In this document: positions 1 to 8,030 of the stretch, one piece after another | How positions within the stretch are numbered: position 1 is the first letter of the stretch | Layout: each line of letters opens with the position of its first letter | NCBI GenBank assembly: GCA_947503925.1 | Contig: CANNFQ010000005.1 | Location: 214,106 to 278,105, forward strand | Reading direction: 5' to 3' | Source: an uncultured Paracoccaceae bacterium | GTDB taxonomy: Bacteria > Pseudomonadota > Alphaproteobacteria > Rhodobacterales > Rhodobacteraceae | DNA length: 64,000 bases | Position numbers and translations under genes: made by a program | The notes under the pieces: model-generated | What the model was told of the DNA's origin: nothing | Databases searched by the model: none | The model's input: the letters and a program-made list of their open reading frames with translations, nothing else

Positions 1-524
1 ACAGGCAACCCAATCAAGATTGGCATGATCCTTCCTCGACTGGGTTTCACCATCGATTTTAGGAAGTCTTGGAGGTCTTCACGGTCCTGCTTGCCGGTCG
101 ATCTGACATGTTGAATTTCGTCGAGCACCAATATCTTCGTATTTAGCTCTGCCATGTAATTGCGACTTGATCGCCAGTTCGACTGACCGCTGGATCGCGG
201 CATTTCCGGCCACCCGAGCTCCTCCAGAATGTCCGAACTAAGAGATTTCAATGTGGCTCGGGCACCTAAATCAAGCTTCAGAAGAGGTCGCTCGGTATCA
301 CCTGGTATGGTTTCTACCATGCCCAGAGATTCAAGGGCTTGCATTGTCCCTTCGGTTTTGCCAGTTCCAGTTGGGCCAAGAATTGCTATTCCCTTTGCCT
401 CGAAACGCCTTCCAGCCTTCACAGCTAAACAAAACTCATCATAGGCCTTTGAAATTTGTGCGCGGATCCTTTTGGAATCGGGGCTTTCCAAGAATGCGGT
501 CGAGGAAAAGCTATTACACGTCAT
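1..524 (-). CDS. tnsC: TnsC/TniB-type transposition AAA+ ATPase (3' part outside window)
   Basis: ATPase that, in Tn7-like and Tn5053-like elements, links target selection to the DDE transposase. Translating the minus strand from the ATG at 524 gives an open frame to the window edge. It contains a P-loop GPTGTGKT at residues 50-57, a Walker B segment ILVLDEIQHVRS about 100 residues later, and a sensor-like ILIGLP at the edge, the usual TniB/TnsC order. The ATG overlaps the end of the transposase gene (stop at 514-516), so the two are translationally coupled. The C-terminal part and any tniQ/tnsD partner lie left of the window, so the target-site pathway cannot be read here. The family call rests on motif order and context. 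Confidence 0.85.
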   Translation of the reverse strand, partial: MTCNSFSSTAFLESPDSKRIRAQISKAYDEFCLAVKAGRRFEAKGIAILGPTGTGKTEGTMQALESLGMVETIPGDTERPLLKLDLGARATLKSLSSDILEELGWPEMPRSSGQSNWRSSRNYMAELNTKILVLDEIQHVRSTGKQDREDLQDFLKSMVKPSRGRIMPILIGLP

Positions 525-2694
525 CGTCGCTCTCCTGCTGCCACCAGCTATCATCATCGACGTCTTTGTCATCTCTGATGGGCGTTTCGACCTCTGGCGC
601 GAATTCACTAATTGGCAAGGTGCCATCTAGTTGTATTTCGTCGTTTTGACCGCTCTTGGCAGGAGGGCCGATGACGTAGCCAAGACCGTCGTTTGAACGC
701 GTCAGCCCGGAAAGATCGGTTGTTTTGTCTTGGAAAACCGAGAGACCATGCCACAAGTTCTTCTCAAACTTGTCGACCGTTTCAGAGGTTGCAGCTGGTG
801 GTAAAGTGCCGGCGATTTTTTGCGCCTCGGTTACATTGCTGCGAATGTAGTTGAGCGCTTCCAGGATTTCGGCAAAATTCACCTTGGCTTCCGCTGCATA
901 CCGCCGCCGAAGTATTTCACCGACAGCATTCCATTCCGCGACAGAGATGCCCCTGAAATCTTCGATACTATTGGGAACCTCGACCCACTCGCCTTTGACA
1001 TAAACACTAACTGTGCCAAGGGAGTCTGGATCAACGTAAACAGGGCACTTTGAGTTTCCGATCCTTTTTCGGACACCAACCAATTGTTCGCTGTGGAAGT
1101 CGATACCCAGGACGCGGACACCTTTGCGCGTCAAGACGCGTTCAACCCGGATGCCAAAAGCGCGCCGATTGATATGTTTTGGGAGCTCTGGCGGCTTTCC
1201 AATCGTATCAACCAGCCGATTGAATGCGTTCTGGGGCGTCTCTTCATAGAGTCCGAAGTGCAAAGACTGATGGTATACATCAACGATGTATCGGATGAAA
1301 ATTGATGCCAACTGATCGTCAGTGAGCGTTACGCGGGCCTCGGTGTCGTAGTCGCCACGTTCTTGAGGATTGCCGTACGTTCGGCCTGGGATGTAAGGCA
1401 TCGCTCGATCGGTGAATGTCAAAAAGATCCGTTCAATTATGCCACGAAGATGCGGCTCACCCACTTGTGGAAAGAAGTAGGTGGCATATGCTGTGCTGAC
1501 GGCGCGGTGCGTGTATTCTGAAAAAAATGCAGAGCCGGTATCCGATTGCAGGCTTTCAAACTGCATGCCTTCCCAACTATTTTTTGCGCCGGCGGCCTTA
1601 GCAAGTTGATCCTTGTTCTTCGTGGCCATACGTAATGAACGAACAGCTGCTTCAGAGTTCTGACTGTCTGATAACGCGAAGCCAACGACATACCGCGTGG
1701 CGACATCAATGACGATGTACATCCAACGACGTCCGCGTGGCAGTGCCGCCAGGGTTTTCTTGTCGAGCCCCTCACGCAATGGGCCTGACCTTATGAAATT
1801 ACGTGCATCGACCTCCCATTCGTCGATTTGAAAGCACTCTCCTGGTCGCGTTGCACGTTCGGTTTTTCCTACACCCGAAAACTCCCGTTTGGCGGCCGCC
1901 AGTCCCTCACGGCCTGCCATAATGGCAAAGGGTCCAAATTTCTTGAGCCATTCGTGCAAGACAGAGCGACCACGACTTTGCAAAAGTGTCTTGCCGGCCT
2001 TCGCACGTTTGGCGTTTTCAACCTCGATTTCCATGATTGTCTTGGCAATGACTTCGTTGCCAGAATGTCTCTGTTCGGTCAAAAACTCGCGCAGTCGGGA
2101 CGTGATGAAAACATAGCTTTCTTGGTCAATGTCAATCGAGGAGGCTTTGCCGCGATGGTCCTTAAGAGACTCAATCCGCCTTCCAGACGCTCGATAAATT
2201 CGCTTCCAACCCAAGATAGTGCATGCATTCGGCCATTGCGACGGACTATCGCTTTTCGAACTGAAGTACTTTTTACCAAACTCGCCTTCAAAAGCAGATC
2301 GTGCCTTCTCAACCTCCTTCCTGAGATTATGTTCGTTGTCCTGAACGCTCTTGGGTGTGAATTTGATCCTCTTTTCTGCGTAGAGTTTTTCGACACAGAG
2401 AACGAAGAACCATCTATTTAAAACGAGCGTTCGCTGCGTTTTTGGCAGTTCCCACACGAACAAATAGGGGTCTGGCGCATGCATCGCTTCGATGACGTTG
2501 GCTGACCGCCGCTTGATGTCCCAACTGTCATCAGCAACGATCTCGTTGATGTCGACCCAAGAGATTTTTTCTACTGCGTCTGAGCCACCGGCGCGCCTCA
2601 TATATGCAAAGTCCGCATCGCTGTAGAGGAAATTGTAGGAAACACCGTCCCAACAATAGAGATCCACTGTGTTAAAGTGAAACTTCGGGGTCAT
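514..2694 (-). CDS. tnsB: TnsB/TniA-type DDE transposase
   Basis: Mu/Tn7-family integrase-like transposase, 726 aa, that binds the transposon ends and makes the 3' cuts and joins. The rve-type catalytic core is visible: Asp291 (CFQIDEW), Asp385 (LQSDTGSAF) and Glu421 (RGIIERIF), with the typical 35-residue gap between the last two. The N-terminal ~270 residues would hold the helix-turn-helix end-binding domains, and a Mu C-terminal type beta domain follows the core. The length fits TnsB (about 700 aa). The ATG at 2694 overlaps the tnsA stop (ATGA), and the stop overlaps the start of the ATPase gene, giving one three-gene operon. The gene appears intact, so the element may still be active. Confidence 0.92.
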   Translation of the reverse strand: MTPKFHFNTVDLYCWDGVSYNFLYSDADFAYMRRAGGSDAVEKISWVDINEIVADDSWDIKRRSANVIEAMHAPDPYLFVWELPKTQRTLVLNRWFFVLCVEKLYAEKRIKFTPKSVQDNEHNLRKEVEKARSAFEGEFGKKYFSSKSDSPSQWPNACTILGWKRIYRASGRRIESLKDHRGKASSIDIDQESYVFITSRLREFLTEQRHSGNEVIAKTIMEIEVENAKRAKAGKTLLQSRGRSVLHEWLKKFGPFAIMAGREGLAAAKREFSGVGKTERATRPGECFQIDEWEVDARNFIRSGPLREGLDKKTLAALPRGRRWMYIVIDVATRYVVGFALSDSQNSEAAVRSLRMATKNKDQLAKAAGAKNSWEGMQFESLQSDTGSAFFSEYTHRAVSTAYATYFFPQVGEPHLRGIIERIFLTFTDRAMPYIPGRTYGNPQERGDYDTEARVTLTDDQLASIFIRYIVDVYHQSLHFGLYEETPQNAFNRLVDTIGKPPELPKHINRRAFGIRVERVLTRKGVRVLGIDFHSEQLVGVRKRIGNSKCPVYVDPDSLGTVSVYVKGEWVEVPNSIEDFRGISVAEWNAVGEILRRRYAAEAKVNFAEILEALNYIRSNVTEAQKIAGTLPPAATSETVDKFEKNLWHGLSVFQDKTTDLSGLTRSNDGLGYVIGPPAKSGQNDEIQLDGTLPISEFAPEVETPIRDDKDVDDDSWWQQESDDDV

Positions 2695-3491
2695 CGGATC
2701 GCTTTCACCATAGTAAAGAAATTGATGCGGCCCGGGCTGATCTTTCGAAGTTTTCCTTCATAAAGGCCACGCACAATACAACGAAAACCGCGTCCTCCTG
2801 CTCGACAAAGACGTGAAAGATCGCTGATGGAAATCTCGCCCCTAACCGTCCTGAGCGTTTCCTGAAGACGAGCGTCGACATCATGGTCTGGGCATAGCGC
2901 GAAGCGCTGATACATAATCGCATTGAACGCTTTCTCACGTGGTATGCAGAGTTCAGTTACAAGGCGGATTTCGTCTGCGATACCGGGGACGATGCTGTTG
3001 TGAAGCTGCTTAAGCTCGCGAAAGAACCTTCCTGATTCCAGCCGCTCAGTTGGTTTCACAGCAACAGCGACGCGGCGGCCATCGTGATATTGGATCAAGA
3101 GGTCTATGAAGTGTTTGGCTGGTTTCCCATCATCGCCGATGAACGGCAAAGGACCGACCTGTTCGCGAACCTGCGCGACAGATGGATCGATCAGCGTCAG
3201 TACCAAATTGTGGTACTCAACTTGACTATCCAGTCCGTACTTTCGGGGTTTCCCGGTTTCGAGATCCAAAAGAATTGCAAGAATACGGCAAGATCCGCGA
3301 GACCTTACGTTGATCGATCGGTTGCCACGATATGGTAGTGGCGCTGCGTCGGGCATTTCGATCGGCCCGAAGTCATCAGGTATGGCCTCAGTGGGACCAA
3401 AAGCACGTTGAAAGGCTTCCGGCATACCCGAGAGATCCATTCTTGTGAATTTTTCTAGGTCCAAAGCCGTGTGTCTGAGTGACATGTTCAT
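2691..3491 (-). CDS. tnsA: TnsA-type heteromeric transposase endonuclease subunit
   Basis: Probable TnsA endonuclease, which cuts the 5' strands so that the element moves by cut-and-paste. In the 266-residue reading from the ATG at 3491, a restriction-endonuclease-like core is seen: Glu92 in DSQVEYHN, Asp130 in HFIDLLIQYHDG and Lys146 in VAVAVKP, the E-D-xK pattern of TnsA. The C-terminal ~100 residues resemble the small helical TnsA C-domain that binds TnsC. A TTG at 3578 would add 29 basic residues and is a less likely start. Its stop overlaps the transposase start. Similarity is judged by motif spacing; a divergent family is likely. Confidence 0.78.
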   Translation of the reverse strand: MNMSLRHTALDLEKFTRMDLSGMPEAFQRAFGPTEAIPDDFGPIEMPDAAPLPYRGNRSINVRSRGSCRILAILLDLETGKPRKYGLDSQVEYHNLVLTLIDPSVAQVREQVGPLPFIGDDGKPAKHFIDLLIQYHDGRRVAVAVKPTERLESGRFFRELKQLHNSIVPGIADEIRLVTELCIPREKAFNAIMYQRFALCPDHDVDARLQETLRTVRGEISISDLSRLCRAGGRGFRCIVRGLYEGKLRKISPGRINFFTMVKAIR

Positions 3492-3687
3492 TGCAAAGCA
3501 TCCCCGTTTCCGTACGCAATGGCGTCGGATTTTTGAGCGCAAGCGACTGATCGCTTGCGCGAGTCTGTTGACTTTCAAAATGTGAGGTGGGATGAATAAG
3601 GTGTATCAAGCGGGGTCTGGATTGCGAAAGCATCCGGGCCTTTGCTTATTCAGCAGTACCTCCGGCTAGTTCTTGGTAAAACCTAGG

Positions 3688-3915
3688 TCATTCTGCATCC
3701 TCCCGATCGTTTGAGTGTTGTCTTTGCGCAGAGCGTGCTGCTTTGAGCGTCTCAGCGATCTTAGTCATGATTGGTTTGCTGGTGCGTCTACGATGGATTA
3801 CCATACTGACAGTCGACGGATGTCGGTTTATGGTCGCGGCGAATGCTGCAATTGACAGACCCGCCTCTGTTTCAAGGCGAAATTTGATCTCAGCCGCGCT
3901 CATACTGCAATCCAT
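3688..3915 (-). CDS. small helix-turn-helix DNA-binding protein
   Basis: A 75-residue protein whose middle (LSIAAFAATINRHPSTVSMV) reads as a helix-turn-helix of the Ner/XRE type, as in small regulators of Mu-like elements. It lies 200 bp upstream of tnsA on the same strand and probably controls the tns operon. Basic residues dominate the C-terminal half. A start at the second Met (MSAAEIKFRL) is also possible. Ortholog identity is not recognised; the assignment comes from the HTH pattern and location. Confidence 0.6.
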   Translation of the reverse strand: MDCSMSAAEIKFRLETEAGLSIAAFAATINRHPSTVSMVIHRRRTSKPIMTKIAETLKAARSAQRQHSNDREDAE

Positions 3916-4217
3916 AAAGTGACGTCCAGTTTCCTATACGATGTGACAGTATTCTGATTCTTTAGGCAGCATCCGTCCAGAAATCTTTGGTATTGCGTTT
4001 TGAGGTGTTGATCTCTATAATGATGTTTGTTTTCAATTACTTAAAGTTAAAAATAGAAACGAAAACTTACTAAGAAACCTAGACTGCGGAACCCAAGAAA
4101 TACATCGGTTTCTCAAGGAAATTCAGTGTTCTTGCAACGGGAACGGTTTACTCGGTCGCGCAATTTGTAGCGTTTACAATAGCGCCCTTTGATGGGGGTG
4201 AGAACGAGGTCAACCAA
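3916..4217. promoter_or_regulatory. AT-rich divergent intergenic region
   Basis: About 300 bp without a gene between the leftward HTH/tns genes and a rightward small gene. It is clearly AT-rich around 4020-4075 and should hold promoters for both directions. A short inverted repeat TTGTA-N5-TACAA lies at 4165-4179, 40 bp before the next gene. I looked here for a transposon end because tnsA usually lies next to one. I saw GTCCAG twice (about 3925 and 3976) but no convincing array of repeats. Confidence 0.35.
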
Positions 4218-4652
4218 ATGGATGAGAAATTTGATGAGGTCTTGAAGGTTATCGCCGATGCTGAACGAGGACCATCGGACGAGGAACTTCTGAATGCGCC
4301 GATCATCAACCATTATCGCCTCGAAACAATTGGTGAAAGCGTTCAACAAATTTACGGTCGGGTGCAGGGACATCCGACGATTGATGACCCGTATGTGACG
4401 ACAACACCGCTTTTCGCTTTTGATCCCGATGCCGGATGGGCACGGACGCGTAGTCGTTGGTACCGGCTGGGACCAGACTGGCTGCTTCTAAATCCTGAAG
4501 AGCGCGATGAAACGACCAAGGCCACTCAAAGGCTTCTAAAGGCGACGCGGGATTGGGTGGTCGCCGAGATACAGGATGATCAGGAGTTGAAAAACGTTGT
4601 AGATGAGCGTCGCGATGAAAGGCCCATCGCTGTTCGCCTCAAAGATCTGTAA
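4218..4652 (+). CDS. small hypothetical protein, possibly DUF6634-like
   Basis: A 144-residue soluble protein with no signal peptide or membrane segment. Segments such as RVQGHPTIDD, TTPLFAFDPD and GWARTRSRWYRLG resemble, from memory only, small alphaproteobacterial proteins of the DUF6634 type, whose function is unknown. It is transposon cargo, alone on its strand between the tns operon and the regulator at 5.1 kb. Codon use is less GC-rich than in the core genes to the right. The protein may be real without any assigned role. Confidence 0.55.
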   Translation: MDEKFDEVLKVIADAERGPSDEELLNAPIINHYRLETIGESVQQIYGRVQGHPTIDDPYVTTTPLFAFDPDAGWARTRSRWYRLGPDWLLLNPEERDETTKATQRLLKATRDWVVAEIQDDQELKNVVDERRDERPIAVRLKDL

Positions 4653-4744
4653 AGAACTGCGAAATCAGAGCTCGGTATGGAATGCCAACCAGAGCTCATC
4701 GACGTTCGCGGAACACAGAGCCAATGTGAAGATTGATAACCTTC

Positions 4745-4969
4745 TCAAAGTTCGAAGTCTGACGCTTGAGCGCAAATCCGATCAGACAGCAGGCACAACC
4801 AGTTTAGTGTTTCTCTCAATTCCGCATCAGCGAGCGCCTCGTTCTGAATGAGTTCCAACACCGATCCTCGCAACTCTGGCCATGTTTCGCAGAAATCGCT
4901 CAAGTCCCTGATACTATCGGCAGGCCTGTCGTCAGTTTCATGGTTTGGTTTTCTCAAGTTGTGCTCCAA
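4745..4969 (-). CDS. possible small hypothetical protein
   Basis: A 74-codon open frame on the minus strand in the 430 bp gap between two rightward genes. Its C-terminal half (ETWPELRGSVLELI, LRETLNWLCLLSDRIC) has the composition of an amphipathic helical protein rather than a random frame. No ribosome binding site is obvious and no family is recognised. The rest of the gap (4653-5110) shows nothing else that I can name. Confidence 0.3.
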   Translation of the reverse strand: MEHNLRKPNHETDDRPADSIRDLSDFCETWPELRGSVLELIQNEALADAELRETLNWLCLLSDRICAQASDFEL

Positions 4970-5110
4970 CCACCTGTTTAGATTTGGTGTAAGATTCTGA
5001 GCCCAATATGCCTCTTGCTCGATCTATCGGTCGCGTGAAAAAAATGTGAGTGATCTATCATTCTCTGCTAATCTGCTCATTATTTGACGAGAACAAACGT
5101 TTTAGATTGT

Positions 5111-6754
5111 ATGGTTTTGACTATTAGAAAGCTTCAAATAAGGCTCTATGGCAGCTTTTCTTGCCAATGGGACACCGGGCAAATGGTGGATGTCCGTGGT
5201 GCAAAGCATCGAGCATTGATTGCTATGTTGGCAACTGCGCCAAACGGCACTCATACTCGGAGCTGGATCCAAGATGTTTTGTGGCGTCGAGCTGGCGAGG
5301 AGCACGGGCGCGCAAGCCTTCGTCGCTCTTTGTCCGACATCCGCAAAATTTTCGGGGATGATTTTGAACTTATTTTTAGAGTGACCAATGCAGATGTACA
5401 ACTTGATCCCAAGTCATTTGAACTCGTAGGAAGCCGGTCGGATGGAGAATTTGCCGAAGGTATCAACATTCCGGAGGAAGGGTTTAAGAACTGGGTGCAT
5501 CAGAAACGCAAACTTCTGAACAACGATTTCCTTTTGGCGTCACAGGTTCCGCATAACCGCATTGCTCCGAAAATCGCGATCGTACCGTTTGCTACTCGCC
5601 ACAAGGCAACGGAGGAGCAACACCTTAGCGATTTGGTTGCGCAAGAGATTTCCCGTACGCTTTCTCGTTCACGACTAATAAGGGTTATTTCCCATCTCTC
5701 CAGTAGGCGTGTCGATGGGACACTTTTGGACATCATCCAAATACGAGAAACTCTAGATGTGGACTATGTCGTTTACGGATCGGTGGGGTTGCACGACGGC
5801 GAATATCGTATCGATGCCGAGTTGGTTCGGACATCTGATGGCCAGATTGAATGGACCCGGCAGATATCTGGGCGCGTGGCTGATCTGCTTATGAATTCTG
5901 ATGACCTGCTCGATCTGTGTTCCCAGATCGGACACGGAATTCTCTCAGCCTCAGTCGAAATGGCACATGGAAGGCCACCAGGTGAAGTGGAGAGCCATGT
6001 CTTACTTATGTCGGCGGTGTCAAACATGCACCAACACCGACTTGCGGGTTTTGCTCGAGCAAGAAGCCATTTGGAAGAACTCATTTCCCGTACACCAGGC
6101 AATTCAGAACTGCATGCCTGGCTTGGCAAATGGTACGTTCTTTCGATAGCGCAAGGATGGAGTACTGATCCTAAAGCGGATAGTCGAAACGCAATCGACT
6201 GCACAAAGCGCGCACTTGATAGCAATCCACATTGCCCATTGTCTCTAACCTTCGATGGTATGATCCGTTCAAGTGACCTAGCGAATTTGTCTAAGGTAGA
6301 AGTGCAATTCGACCGTGCAGTCGAGATTGATCCGAACAACTCACTTGCATGGCTTATGAACTCTCGCCTTCACATGTTTGACGGCAATGGTGAGATGGCA
6401 TTGCACTTTGCAGAAAGGGCATGCCAGCTTTCTCCCATTGATCCCTACGGCTATTTTTTCGACATTATTCGAGCCAGCGCACTGTCAATTTGCGAAGACT
6501 ATGTTGGCGCACTCGATTTGGCCGAAAAGTCGATTTCTGCGAATCCGCGTCATACGTCGTCGCATCGGGTCAAAGTGATTGCTCTTGCTCTGATGGGACG
6601 GGACCACGATGCCGCAAAAGCTGCAAAGCGACTTACTCGGCTTGAACCTAACCTCACAATCCAGGGCTATCTCAGGAACCATCCGGCGGGCGATCGCCCG
6701 ATGACACGCAAATGGGCAGACGCCCTCAAAGAAGCAGGTGTGCCTGCTCGATAA
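5111..6754 (+). CDS. winged-helix / TolB-like / TPR transcriptional regulator
   Basis: A 547-residue cytoplasmic regulator. The N-terminal ~100 residues look like a SARP/OmpR-type winged helix (LYGSFSCQW, HRALIAMLA, LRRSLSDIRKIFGDDF). Residues about 155-260 match the CsgG/FlgO/TolB-like nucleotide-sensing domain found in many alphaproteobacterial adenylate-cyclase-type regulators (KIAIVPF, VDYVVYGSVG). The rest is a run of TPR-like helical repeats (VEIDPNNSLAWLMNSRLHM). An upstream TTG at 5084 is less likely than the ATG at 5111. It lies 25 bp before the haloperoxidase-type gene on the same strand and probably controls that operon. The ligand is unknown. Confidence 0.75.
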   Translation: MVLTIRKLQIRLYGSFSCQWDTGQMVDVRGAKHRALIAMLATAPNGTHTRSWIQDVLWRRAGEEHGRASLRRSLSDIRKIFGDDFELIFRVTNADVQLDPKSFELVGSRSDGEFAEGINIPEEGFKNWVHQKRKLLNNDFLLASQVPHNRIAPKIAIVPFATRHKATEEQHLSDLVAQEISRTLSRSRLIRVISHLSSRRVDGTLLDIIQIRETLDVDYVVYGSVGLHDGEYRIDAELVRTSDGQIEWTRQISGRVADLLMNSDDLLDLCSQIGHGILSASVEMAHGRPPGEVESHVLLMSAVSNMHQHRLAGFARARSHLEELISRTPGNSELHAWLGKWYVLSIAQGWSTDPKADSRNAIDCTKRALDSNPHCPLSLTFDGMIRSSDLANLSKVEVQFDRAVEIDPNNSLAWLMNSRLHMFDGNGEMALHFAERACQLSPIDPYGYFFDIIRASALSICEDYVGALDLAEKSISANPRHTSSHRVKVIALALMGRDHDAAKAAKRLTRLEPNLTIQGYLRNHPAGDRPMTRKWADALKEAGVPAR

Positions 6755-6779
6755 CGATAATCATTGGGAGAACTAATTC

Positions 6780-8018
6780 ATGTCAAGCCAAGCTACCGGA
6801 ACCGCGATGACTGCAATGACCGCGATGACTGCAATGACTGCAATGACGGCGATGAGTGGTTCAACCGCTATGACAGCCATGACGGCGATGTCTGGCAACG
6901 CTGCTGCTGCAGGCAACTATGATGGCACAACGGCTGCGGGCCTTTTGCTGGCAAGGGATGGAATTGTCGGCCAGTGGAGCGGAGCAACACTAAACCCCCG
7001 CGAGCGCGATCTCAACAATCCAGAGAACCTAGAAGATTGGTCTCAGATGGTTCGCACCATGGTGGTGTTACAAGATTTGCTGACAAACAGCGGAGTTGCT
7101 TCAAGCCCTTCAGGTTGCACACCGGAAGTTTCGTTCTATCACTTCAACCGTCCATGCGACGCAACGGCGATGCTCGATACATTCGATATCACGGCCCAAA
7201 GACTGGCTGGGTTTACAAGACCTAGGAACGGAGAGTTCGTTGCTCAGCTCGAATTGGTGCGAGACTATGCAGATCTTCGAGCGGACCGACTGCCTGAAAT
7301 CCTGTCACAGGCAGGGTATCCGGTTCCTTATATGACAGCCATTGCTGATCTGCACCCTGGCCGTAAAGAGTTCACCCATGAACTATTAGGAATAACGCAA
7401 GTTTTTGCCACGCATGTTGTTCTTTCCGTAAAACAGGCTCTGGCTTGTCACCGACCTGACGCATTCTCTCCGCAGGTACAGCCCGTAATACCAACTCCTG
7501 GTCACGGAGCTTTACCCAGCGGACACGCGACAGAAGCTTTTGCAATGGCCGTTGTCCTGTCCCGGCTGATAGAAGCCGAACGTGGAGACACTGGACGCGG
7601 CGCGGAAGTAACTAAGCTATATGTCGACCAATTGATGCGCCAAGCCGCTCGAATTTCCATCAACCGGACAGTCGCCGGTGTTCATTTCCCAGCGGACTCA
7701 ATGGCAGGAGCGATGCTTGGGCTGCTTATCGGGCAGTATTTGATTGCGCGGGCAACCGGTCATGGATGCCTCTACCCAGTGGGATTCGATGGGACGAAAG
7801 TGGCGACCTCACCCGCAAGTGGAGCGGGCAACTTGGTACCAATAGACTTTAGGACCGAGACTTACCTTTCGGCCAACGCTGATCCTTTAGTCGCCCCCCC
7901 TGCACACGATGGGATCGTAACTGAGCTGGGAGACCCCATACCGGCTTCACCTGGATTGATAAGCGCTCCACTTAAATTCTTGTGGGACAAGTCCCTACTC
8001 GAATGGAAGAAGCGGTAA
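6780..8018 (+). CDS. vanadium haloperoxidase / PAP2-superfamily protein
   Basis: A 412-residue member of the vanadium-dependent haloperoxidase/acid phosphatase superfamily. All three parts of the signature are present: Lys218-x6-Arg225-Pro, PSGH at 246-249 with the catalytic His249, and Arg296-x5-His302-x3-Asp306, where His302 would bind vanadate or phosphate. The usual SR before the last motif is NR. No signal peptide or membrane segment is visible, so it is not a membrane lipid phosphatase, and haloperoxidase-like chemistry is as likely as phosphatase. The N-terminus is odd: residues 8-36 are Thr-Ala-Met repeats. It is 12 bp upstream of a subtilase gene, suggesting a shared role. Confidence 0.8.
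   Translation: MSSQATGTAMTAMTAMTAMTAMTAMSGSTAMTAMTAMSGNAAAAGNYDGTTAAGLLLARDGIVGQWSGATLNPRERDLNNPENLEDWSQMVRTMVVLQDLLTNSGVASSPSGCTPEVSFYHFNRPCDATAMLDTFDITAQRLAGFTRPRNGEFVAQLELVRDYADLRADRLPEILSQAGYPVPYMTAIADLHPGRKEFTHELLGITQVFATHVVLSVKQALACHRPDAFSPQVQPVIPTPGHGALPSGHATEAFAMAVVLSRLIEAERGDTGRGAEVTKLYVDQLMRQAARISINRTVAGVHFPADSMAGAMLGLLIGQYLIARATGHGCLYPVGFDGTKVATSPASGAGNLVPIDFRTETYLSANADPLVAPPAHDGIVTELGDPIPASPGLISAPLKFLWDKSLLEWKKR
6807..6887 (+). repeat. 9-bp tandem repeat encoding Thr-Ala-Met
   Basis: Units of the form ATGACNGCN are repeated five times in a row (6807-6851), then after an 18-bp Ser-Gly-containing interruption twice more (6870-6887). Every unit starts with an in-frame ATG, so the 5' end of the haloperoxidase-type gene carries many potential start codons. 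Third codon positions vary (A, C, G, T), which argues that the peptide, not only the DNA, is kept by selection. Confidence 0.9.
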
Positions 8019-8030
8019 GGGGGTTGGATT

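Noticed and set aside
1828..2421. 197-codon plus-strand frame inside tnsB
   Set aside because: Antisense to a clearly conserved transposase.
3916..4217. Transposon end next to tnsA, where Tn7-like elements usually have one
   Set aside because: No array of ~22-bp repeats with a terminal TGT/ACA could be seen; the repeats at 21.2 kb fit much better.
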